Source: an uncultured Candidatus Melainabacteria bacterium
GTDB lineage: Bacteria; Cyanobacteriota; Vampirovibrionia; Gastranaerophilales; Gastranaerophilaceae
Assembly: GCA_934691935.1 (NCBI GenBank)
Contig: CAKUTH010000002.1
Location: 310,001 to 374,000, forward strand
Direction: 5' to 3'
Length of the DNA stretch: 64,000 nt
Shown here: in pieces, positions 16,745 to 24,989 of the stretch
How the letters are laid out: every line of letters begins with the position of its first letter
Numbering within the stretch: the first letter of the stretch is position 1
Translations under genes and position numbers: made by a program
Notes under the pieces: generated by a model
Seen by the model: only the letters and a program-made list of their open reading frames with translations
The model's database searches: none
What the model was told of the DNA's origin: nothing

Positions 16745-17953
16745 ATGAACATCGTCAATATAAATGATACTTCAAATAAATTATTTTATGTAGGTGGAGT
16801 TGTCAGAGATGAACTTCTCGGACGAAAATCGTTTGATGTTGATATTACGTATGTTGGGAATGCTATTGAATATTGTTCCCAATTTGGTGAAGTAATTCAA
16901 GAAAATCCTGATTTTGGTACGGTTAGAGTGAAATTATTCCCCTCATCCGCCTTACAGGCACCTTCTCCCACCAATGGGGAGAAGGACGAAGTAATAGTTG
17001 ATTTTGCGTCGACGCGTTCTGAAAGTTATCCCCAAAAAGGGTATCTTCCTGTTGTTGATAAAATTGGATGTTCGCTTAAAGAAGATGTTATGCGACGAGA
17101 TTTTACCATTAATGCTTTGGCAAAATCAATTACGACAGGTGAAATTATTGATTATGTCGGTGGATTGGAAGATTTAAAAAATAAAAAATTGAAAATTTTG
17201 CATGATGAAAGTTTTATTGATGATCCTACAAGAATAATTAGAGGGTTGAAATTTGCTATACGTTTTGGGTTTGAGCTAGATGAACATACAAAACAACTTC
17301 AAGATAAATATCTTGCTAACATCAATTATGATATGAGTTATAAAAGAGTTAAAAAAGAGTTGATTGAAACTTTTTCTCTACTTAATTTAGCTCGTTCTGG
17401 AAAGGATGGAGCAGGTCAGCACGCATTGGAAAAGTTTATAAATGAAGGGATTTATAAACTGGTTACACCTGTTAAAGTTAATATGCCAAAGGTTAATGTA
17501 GAAGATTTGGTAAATAAATATTTATTGCCATTATCATTGCAACAGACGTCTGATTTTCCAAAAGAAGATGAGATGACATGGCTTGTATATGTTGGGATTT
17601 TGGGTGATTTGTCACGTTTGCCTTTAACACGAATTGAACAAAAAATCATTACTGATGTTCCTCAACATAAACTTAATAGCGATTTTGAATTATATAAGGC
17701 GTTTGAAAATTCTAGAATAGAGAGTGTGTTGCTCTATGCGATTTTGCGTGATGAAATTGGAGCAAAGCGTTATCTTGATAATTTGCGAGAAATAAAAATT
17801 TCTATAACAGGCAAAGATTTGCAAGCTATTGGGATAGCTCCGTCACCAAAGTATCAGAAAATTTTTGATGAAATATTGAAGATAAAACTCCAAAACCCAA
17901 ATATAACAAAAGATGATGAACTTAAAATTGTGAACGGTTTAAATGAAAACTGA
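16745..17953 (+). CDS. CCA tRNA nucleotidyltransferase / poly(A) polymerase family, with in-frame repeat insert
   Basis: 402 residues. Class II nucleotidyltransferase head: YVGGVVRDELLG and DVDITYVG (metal-binding DxD) at about residues 16-41, then VDFASTRSE, MRRDFTINALA, DYVGGLEDL and DPTRIIRGLKFAIRFGF. It adds or repairs the 3' CCA of tRNA, or polyadenylates RNA. Residues 65-80 (FPSSALQAPSPTNGEK) are encoded by a ~47-bp palindromic element (16939-16985) that looks inserted in frame into the loop before the VDF strand. No Shine-Dalgarno; TAAAAT lies 7 nt before the ATG, suggesting a leaderless mRNA. Confidence 0.9.
   Translation: MNIVNINDTSNKLFYVGGVVRDELLGRKSFDVDITYVGNAIEYCSQFGEVIQENPDFGTVRVKLFPSSALQAPSPTNGEKDEVIVDFASTRSESYPQKGYLPVVDKIGCSLKEDVMRRDFTINALAKSITTGEIIDYVGGLEDLKNKKLKILHDESFIDDPTRIIRGLKFAIRFGFELDEHTKQLQDKYLANINYDMSYKRVKKELIETFSLLNLARSGKDGAGQHALEKFINEGIYKLVTPVKVNMPKVNVEDLVNKYLLPLSLQQTSDFPKEDEMTWLVYVGILGDLSRLPLTRIEQKIITDVPQHKLNSDFELYKAFENSRIESVLLYAILRDEIGAKRYLDNLREIKISITGKDLQAIGIAPSPKYQKIFDEILKIKLQNPNITKDDELKIVNGLNEN
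16939..16985 (+). repeat. Palindromic element inside the CCA-enzyme gene
   Basis: The segment begins CCCCTCATCCGCCTTACAGG and ends GGGGAGAAGG. CCTTCTCCC (16961-16969) pairs with GGGAGAAGG (16977-16985), and GCC/GGC forms a smaller hairpin before it. It is much richer in G+C than the surrounding gene and keeps the frame open. It resembles widely dispersed intergenic palindromes and, by position in a coding region, Rickettsia palindromic elements. Confidence 0.8.
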
Positions 17954-18004
17954 CACAAAAGGTTGACAAATATCACAAAATTAAGAAACAATATATCTAA
18001 AGTA

Positions 18005-18043
18005 AAAGCTCTAAATGTTTAACCACTTTTGGAGCTTTAATGC
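18005..18043 (-). terminator. Terminator between the CCA-enzyme gene and the TPR operon
   Basis: AAAGCTC (18005-18011) and GAGCTTT (18032-18038) form a stem with a large loop that can partly pair inside (AAA/TTT). On the minus strand the stem is followed by TTTTACTTT, so it mainly serves the TPR operon; it may also act for the convergent gene. Confidence 0.5.
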
Positions 18044-18054
18044 TAATAATAGTA

Positions 18055-18615
18055 TTACAAACTGTTTATTTTGCTTACATTTTCTTTGATAAATTGTTTT
18101 ACGGCTGGGGTTATCAGCAAGTCAGGTTCTTTCATCGTGAATTCATCAAGGATGATAACTCCGCGCTTCAAGTCGCCGTTTTCGATATACAAAAGTCCGA
18201 GTAAAACTTTATTTAACTGATTTTTAGAGGCGCTGAATTCAGTGATTTTAGCTTGAGAAAGCCCCAATGCCTTGTAGCATTTTGCCAAATCTTTGTAAAA
18301 TTTAAAATTCAAACCATATTGACTAAGAGCATCCTCATAAGGCTGACGAGCCATTTCTGGGTGTCCTATTGCCATATATGCATCCCCAATATTGTCATAA
18401 TATGTTGCCGTAGCTTGAGTGTCTGGATTTAAGCTAATTGCAATTTTAAATTCCTGAATTGCCGCATAATAGCAATGCTCATTCATATATCTCAAACCCA
18501 TATTGTTATGAATATAGGCATTTTTTGTCGCATCAATTACATACACATCGGGTTTTCGGTAACCTGATGTGAGAACACTCAAAAAAATTAAAGATATTAA
18601 AACCAGTCTTTTCAT
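18055..18615 (-). CDS. TPR-containing secreted or membrane-anchored protein, 186 aa
   Basis: An N-terminal hydrophobic signal (MKRLVLISLIFLSVLTSG) is followed by two to three tetratricopeptide repeats (about residues 35-130: NNMGLRYMNEHCYYAAIQEF, then YDNIGDAYMAIGHPEMA). There is no lipobox cysteine. The repeats should mediate protein contacts outside the inner membrane. It is last in a four-gene minus-strand run, 62 nt after a metallo-hydrolase gene, and has no clear ribosome-binding site. The partner is unknown. Confidence 0.75.
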   Translation of the reverse strand: MKRLVLISLIFLSVLTSGYRKPDVYVIDATKNAYIHNNMGLRYMNEHCYYAAIQEFKIAISLNPDTQATATYYDNIGDAYMAIGHPEMARQPYEDALSQYGLNFKFYKDLAKCYKALGLSQAKITEFSASKNQLNKVLLGLLYIENGDLKRGVIILDEFTMKEPDLLITPAVKQFIKENVSKINSL

Positions 18616-18677
18616 AAGTTTTATTGTTGAGCCAAAACGGATTTTTCATTTCTCCCGTTTCATCGTTTCACTCATCT

Positions 18678-19622
18678 TTACAATTCAATTTCTAACCCTT
18701 CTTGAGCTAGGACTATGCTTTCACTATGGTCTTTATAATGCTCTTTAATGAAATTTAATTTTTTGTCATCATAGCTTGGGTCAAAGTGGAAAAATACGAC
18801 TTTTTTAGCACCTGATTGTTTTTTTGCTTCTAACGCCATTTCAAATGTAGAATGTCCGTAACCTTGTTTTGGGACATACATATCCAAATAATCTTCTGTT
18901 GTGTATTGCGCATCGTGGATTAAGAGGTCGCAACCGTTTGCAAAATTTGCTAATTTTTTATCTCCGCCTTCATAGCTCTCTTTATCGGTTGCGTATACCA
19001 AAATTTTATCTTTGTATGCAATTTTGTAAATCAGAACACCTTCTTGCGGGTGCGCATAAGAACGGTAATAAGTAATTAAAACATCGTCCCCTTGAACCTT
19101 TGCGTCGTTTTCGTTCTCAATTCTTTTGATAATTGGGGGTTCACCATGGCGTAAAATAATACCTTCAGCTTCGCCCAAATCTTTTATGTTCAAATTCCCT
19201 GCAACATCGCCCAAGTCTAACGGAAATGATTTGCCAAAAAGCAATTCTGCAAGTTCATCTGACAAATTTTCATTGTAATTTACGTTTCCAAAAACATTGA
19301 TTTTTGAAGATGGGATATGCAACGGTCTAAAAAATGTAAACCCTTGAATATGGTCTTGGTGAATATGAGAAATTAAAACAGTTGCATTTATTGGTGTACG
19401 TTCATTTGAATTATGACCAGAAGCTATATATTTTCCTAAAAGTTCGTTACCAATATTAATCAAACCTGTTCCAGCGTCAAGAATTATCAAATGCCCGTTG
19501 ACATTAACCTCGACACAAGAAGTATTTCCGCCATATTGCAAAAATTCTTTGTCACAAACAGGATAACTTCCTCTTACACCTCTAAATTTAACTTTAAATT
19601 CACTAACTTTTTTCTTTCTCAT
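18678..19622 (-). CDS. MBL-fold metallo-hydrolase (phosphodiesterase-like)
   Basis: 314 residues. The metal-binding motif HIHQDH is present (about residue 89), with further ligands in IHDAQY and GYGHSTF and a late histidine in FFHFDP. The start FRGVRGSYPVCD plus YGGNTSCVEV is typical of the branch related to phosphoribosyl cyclic phosphodiesterases and some cyclic-nucleotide phosphodiesterases. Cytoplasmic, no signal peptide. GGGG lies upstream of the ATG. It follows the phosphoesterase gene by 32 nt. The substrate cannot be assigned. Confidence 0.8.
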   Translation of the reverse strand: MRKKKVSEFKVKFRGVRGSYPVCDKEFLQYGGNTSCVEVNVNGHLIILDAGTGLINIGNELLGKYIASGHNSNERTPINATVLISHIHQDHIQGFTFFRPLHIPSSKINVFGNVNYNENLSDELAELLFGKSFPLDLGDVAGNLNIKDLGEAEGIILRHGEPPIIKRIENENDAKVQGDDVLITYYRSYAHPQEGVLIYKIAYKDKILVYATDKESYEGGDKKLANFANGCDLLIHDAQYTTEDYLDMYVPKQGYGHSTFEMALEAKKQSGAKKVVFFHFDPSYDDKKLNFIKEHYKDHSESIVLAQEGLEIEL

Positions 19623-19654
19623 ATTTTTAACCCCGTTTTTAATAAACTTTTAAA

Positions 19655-20635
19655 TTATTTTTTTATTGTAACCACAGCGTTTCTGTCGCTTTCGCCACCT
19701 GTATAGAAGTCAGATGCAAAAATCAACAATTTTGCAAGTTTTTGAATATCTTTGTGTCGAGTTTCTTTTTCTTGAATATCAAAAACAACTTTGTTTCTGT
19801 AGTTTGTAATTGTAATCATCCTGAAAGCGTTCGGATACGTAACCATAGATGGACAACTTACGTAAAGAATGTTGCCTTTTTGAGTAATTTTTGCGCCATG
19901 GTAGTGACCCTGAAATACCGCTATCGGGTTTTTATATTTGCCTAAAACAGCTTCCATTTTATCTGCATCAAGCAATCTGTGATTTGGGCTTACATAAGGC
20001 TCTAAAACAGGTACATGCATAAAAATTAATACCGTATCTTTTTGAGATTTTGCAAGTTCGTTGTCTAACCATGCCAGCTGTTCATCTCCCAAACGTCCGT
20101 TAGATGTAAGACGGTCACGAATTATACTGTCCAAAACGATTGCTTTGTAACCTTTTTGGGGCACAAATGAATAATATGTTTTTTCGAATTTATAATTTTT
20201 ATTGTATTTATTTACAAGTTCCATGTACAATTTAGGATTTAAGTATCCGCCAACCATTGTGTCATGGTTGCCAAATGCAAAATACCAAGGCGCATTTATT
20301 TTTTCAGTATGAGGCAAAAACGCGCTCAATTCCTTCTCAAATGGTTTGTCTATCAAATCTCCAGTAAACATGACAAATGACAAATTTGGGGTTTCGTTTA
20401 TTTGGCTTATCGCATCATCAAGCAATTCCCCAGATCTTCCAATCATTTTGTAAGTAGTGTTATCAGTACCTGTGTAAAAATGCGTATCACTTAGCTGTGC
20501 AAATCTTAAACTTGATGTACTGCTATAACATTGCAATCCCAAAAACATTGCACCAGCAAGCAATATGGATATTGTCCAATTTTTTATTGTATTCATTAAA
20601 TTTGATTCCTTTTTTCTTTTTCTGCGTTTAGTCAT
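19655..20635 (-). CDS. Calcineurin-like metallophosphoesterase, exported
   Basis: 326 residues. A basic N-terminus and a hydrophobic helix (about residues 20-36, AMFLGLQCY; an alternative start is the ATG at 20596) indicate export or anchoring. Metal-binding motifs in order: QLSDTHFY (DxH), FTGDLID (GDxxD), FGNHDTM (GNHD), FMHVPVL and FQGHYHGAK (GHxH). All five blocks of the family are intact, so it should be an active phosphoesterase in the periplasm. It overlaps the upstream TPR gene by 8 nt. Confidence 0.85.
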   Translation of the reverse strand: MTKRRKRKKESNLMNTIKNWTISILLAGAMFLGLQCYSSTSSLRFAQLSDTHFYTGTDNTTYKMIGRSGELLDDAISQINETPNLSFVMFTGDLIDKPFEKELSAFLPHTEKINAPWYFAFGNHDTMVGGYLNPKLYMELVNKYNKNYKFEKTYYSFVPQKGYKAIVLDSIIRDRLTSNGRLGDEQLAWLDNELAKSQKDTVLIFMHVPVLEPYVSPNHRLLDADKMEAVLGKYKNPIAVFQGHYHGAKITQKGNILYVSCPSMVTYPNAFRMITITNYRNKVVFDIQEKETRHKDIQKLAKLLIFASDFYTGGESDRNAVVTIKK

Positions 20636-21512
20636 TTTTATCCAATATTTGTTTTATTTCATTATACGTAGAATTTAAAGTTTTGTCGTCATCAGAGAGT
20701 ATGATTGCTTTGTCAAGATTAAGCAAAGCATTCCTATAATCTTTTTGAGCATAATCGCACAAGCCAAGAAACTTGTAAACCTCTGAAGTTTGTACATTTC
20801 TCGATAAAATGTTCAATTTTTCTCTTGCATCGTCATATTCACCTTTGTAATAAAGAATTTTTGCTTCAATCAAAAGATACGAAACATTTTCCTCAATTGC
20901 AAGAGCTTTTTTAATATCTGAATATGCCTCATCCAAATAATTTGAATTCATATATGCATCAGCACGCAATGCGTATGCTATATCAGAGCTTGGGCTATGT
21001 TCAATATATTTGTTAATCGTATTGATTGAATTTTGAAATTGCTTTTTATCAAGATAAACTTTTGCAAGTCCTAAATAACTTTGTGCATAAGTCGGTTTTA
21101 TTTCAATTGATTTTTGATAATAATATATAGATTTTTCTAAATCATTATTTCTATAAAATTCTGCAAGAAAATAATTTGACCAAAAGTCGTTAGGCATTGC
21201 CAAAAGAGCGTTAAGTTCAGCGTTTTTATCACCCGATTTTTTTGCCAAAAATGCTTTGTCCAGATTTTTATTTGTTTGTGTTAGGTATGATTTAATTTCT
21301 GGATTTTGGATACGTAAAAGAGTATTCTTTAACTCTTTCACATCATTGTTTTGTGGTTCTATTTGTAAAATCTTGTTTATATAAACCATAGCATCATTAT
21401 ATTTCCCATAAGTACAATAATTTGTAGCTATGTCTAAGTAATCTTCTGTAAGCTCATTTGCGCTAACAAAAATACAAGGAAATATTAATAGTAATAAAAG
21501 CACTTTCTTCAT
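20628..21512 (-). CDS. TPR-repeat protein with signal peptide, 294 aa
   Basis: A signal peptide (MKKVLLLLLIFPCIFVSA, probably cleaved before NELTED) is followed by about six tetratricopeptide repeats, for example around YYQKSIEIKPTYAQSYLGLA and ALRADAYMNSNYLDEAYSDI. It is the first gene of the run TPR-phosphoesterase-metallo-hydrolase-TPR. The start has no Shine-Dalgarno: TATAAT is 6 nt upstream of the ATG. The set looks like a lineage-specific envelope module. Confidence 0.8.
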   Translation of the reverse strand: MKKVLLLLLIFPCIFVSANELTEDYLDIATNYCTYGKYNDAMVYINKILQIEPQNNDVKELKNTLLRIQNPEIKSYLTQTNKNLDKAFLAKKSGDKNAELNALLAMPNDFWSNYFLAEFYRNNDLEKSIYYYQKSIEIKPTYAQSYLGLAKVYLDKKQFQNSINTINKYIEHSPSSDIAYALRADAYMNSNYLDEAYSDIKKALAIEENVSYLLIEAKILYYKGEYDDAREKLNILSRNVQTSEVYKFLGLCDYAQKDYRNALLNLDKAIILSDDDKTLNSTYNEIKQILDKND

Positions 21513-21524
21513 ATCGAAATTATA
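21513..21524 (-). promoter_or_regulatory. -10 box of a leaderless promoter (TPR operon)
   Basis: On the minus strand TATAAT is followed by TTCGAT and then the ATG. No ribosome-binding site is possible in this space. The -35 region is not clear. Confidence 0.5.
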
Positions 21525-21577
21525 ACATAAGTTAAACGTATGATGATATATTTGTAATAATATATTATTTTAAAACT

Positions 21578-22117
21578 ATGGACGATTTCAAAAATCATAT
21601 TAAACCGTTTGGTTTCTTAAGAAAAACAATGCCCAAAGATTCAATGGCACCCAAATATATCAAACCCGACGGCACAAAAGTAATCGAGCAAGAATCAGAA
21701 TATGGGCTTACTGTTTATGAAGTTTCCCCAGATCACTTGCTTATTTCAAGAACTTATAATAAAAAAGGACAGCTATTTTTGGATTATGCCCGTCGTGTAA
21801 ATCTTGAAATCGGACATCAGTATGATGAATTTGGTCAAAAAATATACGAGTTTGAAAGCTATTACGACGAAAAAAATGTTTTCGTTTGGAAAAGAGAAAC
21901 CAAATTTGAATATTTTGACAACGGAGTTGTTTCGCGCGAGTTTTCTGAAAAAAGTAATTCCCAAATTAAGGTGGAAAAACTTTATGACGAAAATGGCAAT
22001 CTAAAAGTAAAAATAGAACACCGCGGAGCTGTCAAAACGTTCTTTGACAAAAATAACAAACCGTTTAAACGCGAAATTGACCGTGGCTCAGGCGGAATTA
22101 TTACGGAAGAATTATAA
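21578..22117 (+). CDS. Hypothetical protein, 179 aa, with MORN/RHS-like strand repeats
   Basis: Not recognised as a family. A soluble, acidic-and-basic protein rich in short repeats built on tyrosine, aspartate and glycine (YDEFGQKIYEFESYYDE, YDENGNLKVKIEH, FDKNNKPFKREID), which recall toxin-antitoxin-type MORN or RHS-like beta repeats. It is divergent from the TPR operon and ends 8 nt from the convergent thrC. No ribosome-binding site is evident. Confidence 0.65.
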   Translation: MDDFKNHIKPFGFLRKTMPKDSMAPKYIKPDGTKVIEQESEYGLTVYEVSPDHLLISRTYNKKGQLFLDYARRVNLEIGHQYDEFGQKIYEFESYYDEKNVFVWKRETKFEYFDNGVVSREFSEKSNSQIKVEKLYDENGNLKVKIEHRGAVKTFFDKNNKPFKREIDRGSGGIITEEL

Positions 22118-22125
22118 TTTATATG

Positions 22126-23178
22126 CTATATATTCATTGCCTTTAAGATTTCTGTCATGTCTGCAGATGTCTTTTTGATGTCTGAATTTGCATATTTTAT
22201 TGCATTGTCAGGGTCTTTTAAACCGTTACCTGTCAAAATGCAAACGATTTTTGAACCTTCTTTAACTTTATCTTTTACTTTAATTAAGCCTGCAACAGAC
22301 GCTGCACTTGCTGGCTCTGCAAATACGCCTTCGGTTGATGCGATTAATTTGTATGCTTTTACAATTTCTTCATCGGTTACAAAATTAATCATGCCGTTAC
22401 TTTCGTCACGTGCATTTTCAGCTTTTTCCCAACTAGCTGGATTGCCTATGCGTATTGCAGTTGCGAGTGTTTCAGGTTTATAAATTCTTTCACCTTTCAC
22501 AATTGCAGCTGCACCTTCAGCTTCAAATCCCATCATTTTTGGCAAAGAAGGAATTTTGCCCAACGCGTGGAATTCTTTATAACCTTTCCAATATGCAGTA
22601 ATATTGCCAGCGTTTCCAACTGGAATAAAGTGGTAGTCAGGAGCTTGACCTAATGCATTACAAATCTCAAATGCTCCTGTTTTTTGACCTTCAATTCTGT
22701 ATGGATTAACTGAATTTACTAATGTAATCGGGTATTTATCAGAAATTTTTCTAACCATTTCCAATGCTTCATCGAAGTTTCCTTGAATTGCAATAATTTC
22801 TGCACCATACATCATTGCTTGGGAAAGTTTACCCAAAGCAATATAGCCGTCTGGAATTAATACAAAAGTTCTCATCCCAGCTTTTGCGCCATAAGCTGCT
22901 GCAGATGCCGAAGTGTTTCCTGTTGACGCACAAATTATTGCGCCAGAACCAGCTTCTTTAGCCTTTGAAACAGCCATTGTCATACCACGGTCTTTAAAAC
23001 TTCCTGTAGGGTTACAACCTTCAAATTTTAAATAAATTTCTGCATCAAGCCCAATCTTTTTTGCTAAGTTTTCAGCCTTGATTAATGGAGTATTGCCCTC
23101 GTTAAGTGTTACCACTGGAGTTTTTTCCGACACTGGCAAATATTCTCTAAATGTATTTATTAATCCTTGATAGTACAT
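22126..23178 (-). CDS. thrC: Threonine synthase
   Basis: 350 residues, the short bacterial form. PLP-binding lysine in NPTGSFKDRGMTMAVS, followed by CASTGNTSASAAAYGAKAG and VNSVNPYRIEGQKTGAFE, then NAGNITAYWKGYKE. It converts O-phosphohomoserine to threonine. Homoserine dehydrogenase is encoded upstream on the same strand, with a small toxin-antitoxin-like locus lying between, so the two have separate transcription. GAAAGGG precedes the ATG. Confidence 0.95.
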   Translation of the reverse strand: MYYQGLINTFREYLPVSEKTPVVTLNEGNTPLIKAENLAKKIGLDAEIYLKFEGCNPTGSFKDRGMTMAVSKAKEAGSGAIICASTGNTSASAAAYGAKAGMRTFVLIPDGYIALGKLSQAMMYGAEIIAIQGNFDEALEMVRKISDKYPITLVNSVNPYRIEGQKTGAFEICNALGQAPDYHFIPVGNAGNITAYWKGYKEFHALGKIPSLPKMMGFEAEGAAAIVKGERIYKPETLATAIRIGNPASWEKAENARDESNGMINFVTDEEIVKAYKLIASTEGVFAEPASAASVAGLIKVKDKVKEGSKIVCILTGNGLKDPDNAIKYANSDIKKTSADMTEILKAMNI

Positions 23179-23263
23179 TTTAACCCTTTCAGTTTTTTTA
23201 TTTTACCTACTTATAATACCATAGAAAAATGATTTTTCCACAAAATTTTGAATATTAATAATA

Positions 23264-23292
23264 TTGCAAATTCTGTTCTTTGATATTATACT
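23264..23292 (+). promoter_or_regulatory. Promoter of small hydrophobic peptide gene (module 1)
   Basis: TTGCAA (23264-23269), 17-nt spacer, TATACT (23287-23292). Transcription would begin near 23299, giving a ~110-nt structured leader before the peptide ORF. Confidence 0.7.
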
Positions 23293-23349
23293 TTTAAAGG
23301 ACTTTGAAAATAAAATATCAAGGGGCTAAACCTGTATCTTTTAAAGAAC

Positions 23350-23383
23350 ATCGACACACCAACGTACTTCGATTTCGGTCGAT
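23350..23383 (+). promoter_or_regulatory. Leader hairpin of module 1 with antisense target in its loop
   Basis: ATCGAC (23350-23355) can pair with GTCGAT (23378-23383). The enclosed loop contains TACTTCGATTTC (23365-23376), which is repeated exactly at 23493-23504 inside the region copied into the predicted antisense RNA. The leader ends at the ribosome-binding site at 23394. Confidence 0.6.
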
Positions 23384-23407
23384 TGTTCCGAAGAAAGGGG
23401 GTCAATT

Positions 23408-23488
23408 ATGGAAAACTTGAATTTAACATTAATAATGCTATTTTTGATTTTATTCATAATAAAAAGTAACGCCTATCCATACAGATAG
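23408..23488 (+). CDS. 26-aa hydrophobic peptide, predicted type I toxin (module 1)
   Basis: The peptide starts MENLNLTLIMLFLILFII, that is a short polar head and one membrane-spanning stretch (residues 6-18), and ends with the polar tail KSNAYPYR. AAAGGGGG lies 6 nt before the ATG, stronger than most genes in the window. The locus is read away from thrC and towards hom, so it is not a leader peptide of a following gene. Size, topology and the convergent antisense promoter match type I toxins such as Fst or TxpA in design, without recognisable sequence identity. Confidence 0.6.
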   Translation: MENLNLTLIMLFLILFIIKSNAYPYR

Positions 23489-23541
23489 ACGCTACTTCGA
23501 TTTCATTTACAGGTTACGGTAGTTCGAGCTACCGCCCCGAT
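23461..23541 (-). ncRNA. Predicted antisense RNA, antitoxin of module 1
   Basis: A minus-strand promoter (23548-23576) would start an ~80-nt RNA near 23541. The RNA begins with a hairpin (CGGTAG 23517-23522 with CTACCG 23529-23534), has a single-stranded part complementary to the repeat TACTTCGATTTC, and ends with a terminator stem (23466-23477 with 23484-23495) followed by TTTTT. Two mismatches in that stem on the plus strand become G-U pairs on the minus strand, which points to selection on the minus-strand RNA. It overlaps the last third of the peptide ORF. Confidence 0.6.
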
Positions 23542-23547
23542 ATTTTT

Positions 23548-23576
23548 ATTATAAACTATGTTTTAAAAAATTTCAA
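23548..23576 (-). promoter_or_regulatory. Antisense promoter of module 1
   Basis: On the minus strand TTGAAA (23571-23576), a 17-nt spacer and TATAAT (23548-23553): a near-consensus promoter pointing back into the peptide gene. AGGGTTGAAA around the -35 is shared with the antisense promoter of module 2. Confidence 0.75.
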
Positions 23577-23596
23577 CCCTTGTTGTTAACAACCCG

Positions 23597-24865
23597 TTAC
23601 ACCTGAACTCTAATTAGGCTGTTAATTTTGTTGCCATCTTGTTTTATTAGATTGATTGCATTTTGCATAGAGGCTTCTGAGGCAATTTCTGTGATAACCG
23701 TAATTTCTGCGGTGTTGTCGTCAGAAATATGTTTTTGCACTATGCTTGCGAGGCTTATGTTATTTTCTGCGCAAATTGTTCCGATTTTCCCGATTACGCC
23801 TTTGTTGTTGCGGGCTGTGATTGATATATAATATTTGTTTTCTGTTTGAGAAATATCAATCATATTAGCATCTTCTTCGCAATGGCATCTCATCATTGGC
23901 AAGATATAATCAGATTTGCCAAGTTCTGCACATATTGATAAAATATCGCCAACAACAGAACTTGCTGTAGGGAATTCTCCAGCTCCAGGGCCTGATAATG
24001 TTATACTGCCAACGGGATGTCCGCTTAAATGTACTGCGTTTGTAACGTAATTAATATGAGCAAGTGTCGTGTTTTTAGAAACAAGCATTGGGTGAACTCT
24101 TACATCAGCATTGCCATTTTCATCAATTTTTCCAGATGCAATGAGTTTTATTTTGTATCCTAAATCGTTTGCAGATTGCATATCTTGAGAGCGAATTTTT
24201 GTAATACCTTCTCTGTATATATTTTCAATTTTAATTCTTTTTTTGAAAGTAATTGTCGCAAGTGTCGCAATTTTATATGCTGCATCAAATCCTTCGACGT
24301 CACCTGTAGGGTCAGCTTCTGCATAACCCAACTCTTGCGCTTCTTTCAAAACGTCTTCATAAGATGCGCCGTCAACATCCATTTTTGTTAAAATGTAGTT
24401 TGTTGTGCCATTTACAATTGCTTCAATTTTGTTAATTTTGTTGCCTGTCAAAATAGTTTTAATAGGCATAATCAAAGGAATTCCACCAGCAACTGCCGCT
24501 TCATAAAGAACAACTTTGTTATTTTTTTCAGCTATATCAAAAAGTTCTTTGCCACGTTTTGCAAGAAGTTCTTTGTTTGCAGTAACAATGTGTTTCCCAT
24601 TTTCTATAGCAGTTTTGATTAAATCAAAAGCAGGCTCTAAGCCACCAACCAATTCTGCTACAATATCAATTTCAGGGTCGTTGACAACATCATAAGGATT
24701 GTCTGTCAAAATAGAGTTGTCAAGTCCTTCAATATTACGCGGTTTGTTAATGTTTTTTACTGCGATTTTTACAACTTCAACATTTTCAAAGTCTTTGAGC
24801 GTTTTAAATACGCCAGAACCAACTGTTCCAAGTCCTATAAGTCCGATTTTAATTTTTTTGTCCAT
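23597..24865 (-). CDS. hom: Homoserine dehydrogenase
   Basis: 422 residues: an NAD(P)-binding domain starting with KIGLIGLGTVGSGVFKTL, the substrate-binding region with NGTTNYILTKM and EAQELGYAEADPTGDVEG, and a C-terminal ACT domain (about residues 345-420, YYISITARNNKGVIGKIG) for feedback control, probably by threonine. It reduces aspartate semialdehyde to homoserine for threonine and methionine synthesis. The start is predicted leaderless (TACAAT 6 nt upstream of ATG). It is flanked on both sides by the two toxin-antitoxin-like modules. Confidence 0.95.
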   Translation of the reverse strand: MDKKIKIGLIGLGTVGSGVFKTLKDFENVEVVKIAVKNINKPRNIEGLDNSILTDNPYDVVNDPEIDIVAELVGGLEPAFDLIKTAIENGKHIVTANKELLAKRGKELFDIAEKNNKVVLYEAAVAGGIPLIMPIKTILTGNKINKIEAIVNGTTNYILTKMDVDGASYEDVLKEAQELGYAEADPTGDVEGFDAAYKIATLATITFKKRIKIENIYREGITKIRSQDMQSANDLGYKIKLIASGKIDENGNADVRVHPMLVSKNTTLAHINYVTNAVHLSGHPVGSITLSGPGAGEFPTASSVVGDILSICAELGKSDYILPMMRCHCEEDANMIDISQTENKYYISITARNNKGVIGKIGTICAENNISLASIVQKHISDDNTAEITVITEIASEASMQNAINLIKQDGNKINSLIRVQV

Positions 24866-24877
24866 AAAATAATTGTA
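24866..24877 (-). promoter_or_regulatory. -10 box of the leaderless hom promoter
   Basis: On the minus strand TACAAT (24872-24877), six bases, then the ATG. No Shine-Dalgarno fits. Confidence 0.5.
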
Positions 24878-24989
24878 TCATGAAAATTATTTTTGGGAAG
24901 AAAAAGTCCCAGTGAGGCTTGAAAATAAAATTGTACAAGTTTGTTAAAAACTCTTGAGTCAAAGAGTTTGATGACGTTATATAATATCA

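Noticed and set aside
23408..23488. Leader peptide for attenuation of thrC or hom
   Set aside because: The ORF points away from thrC and is antisense-facing to hom; it has no run of Thr, Ile or Met codons, and nothing follows it on its strand.
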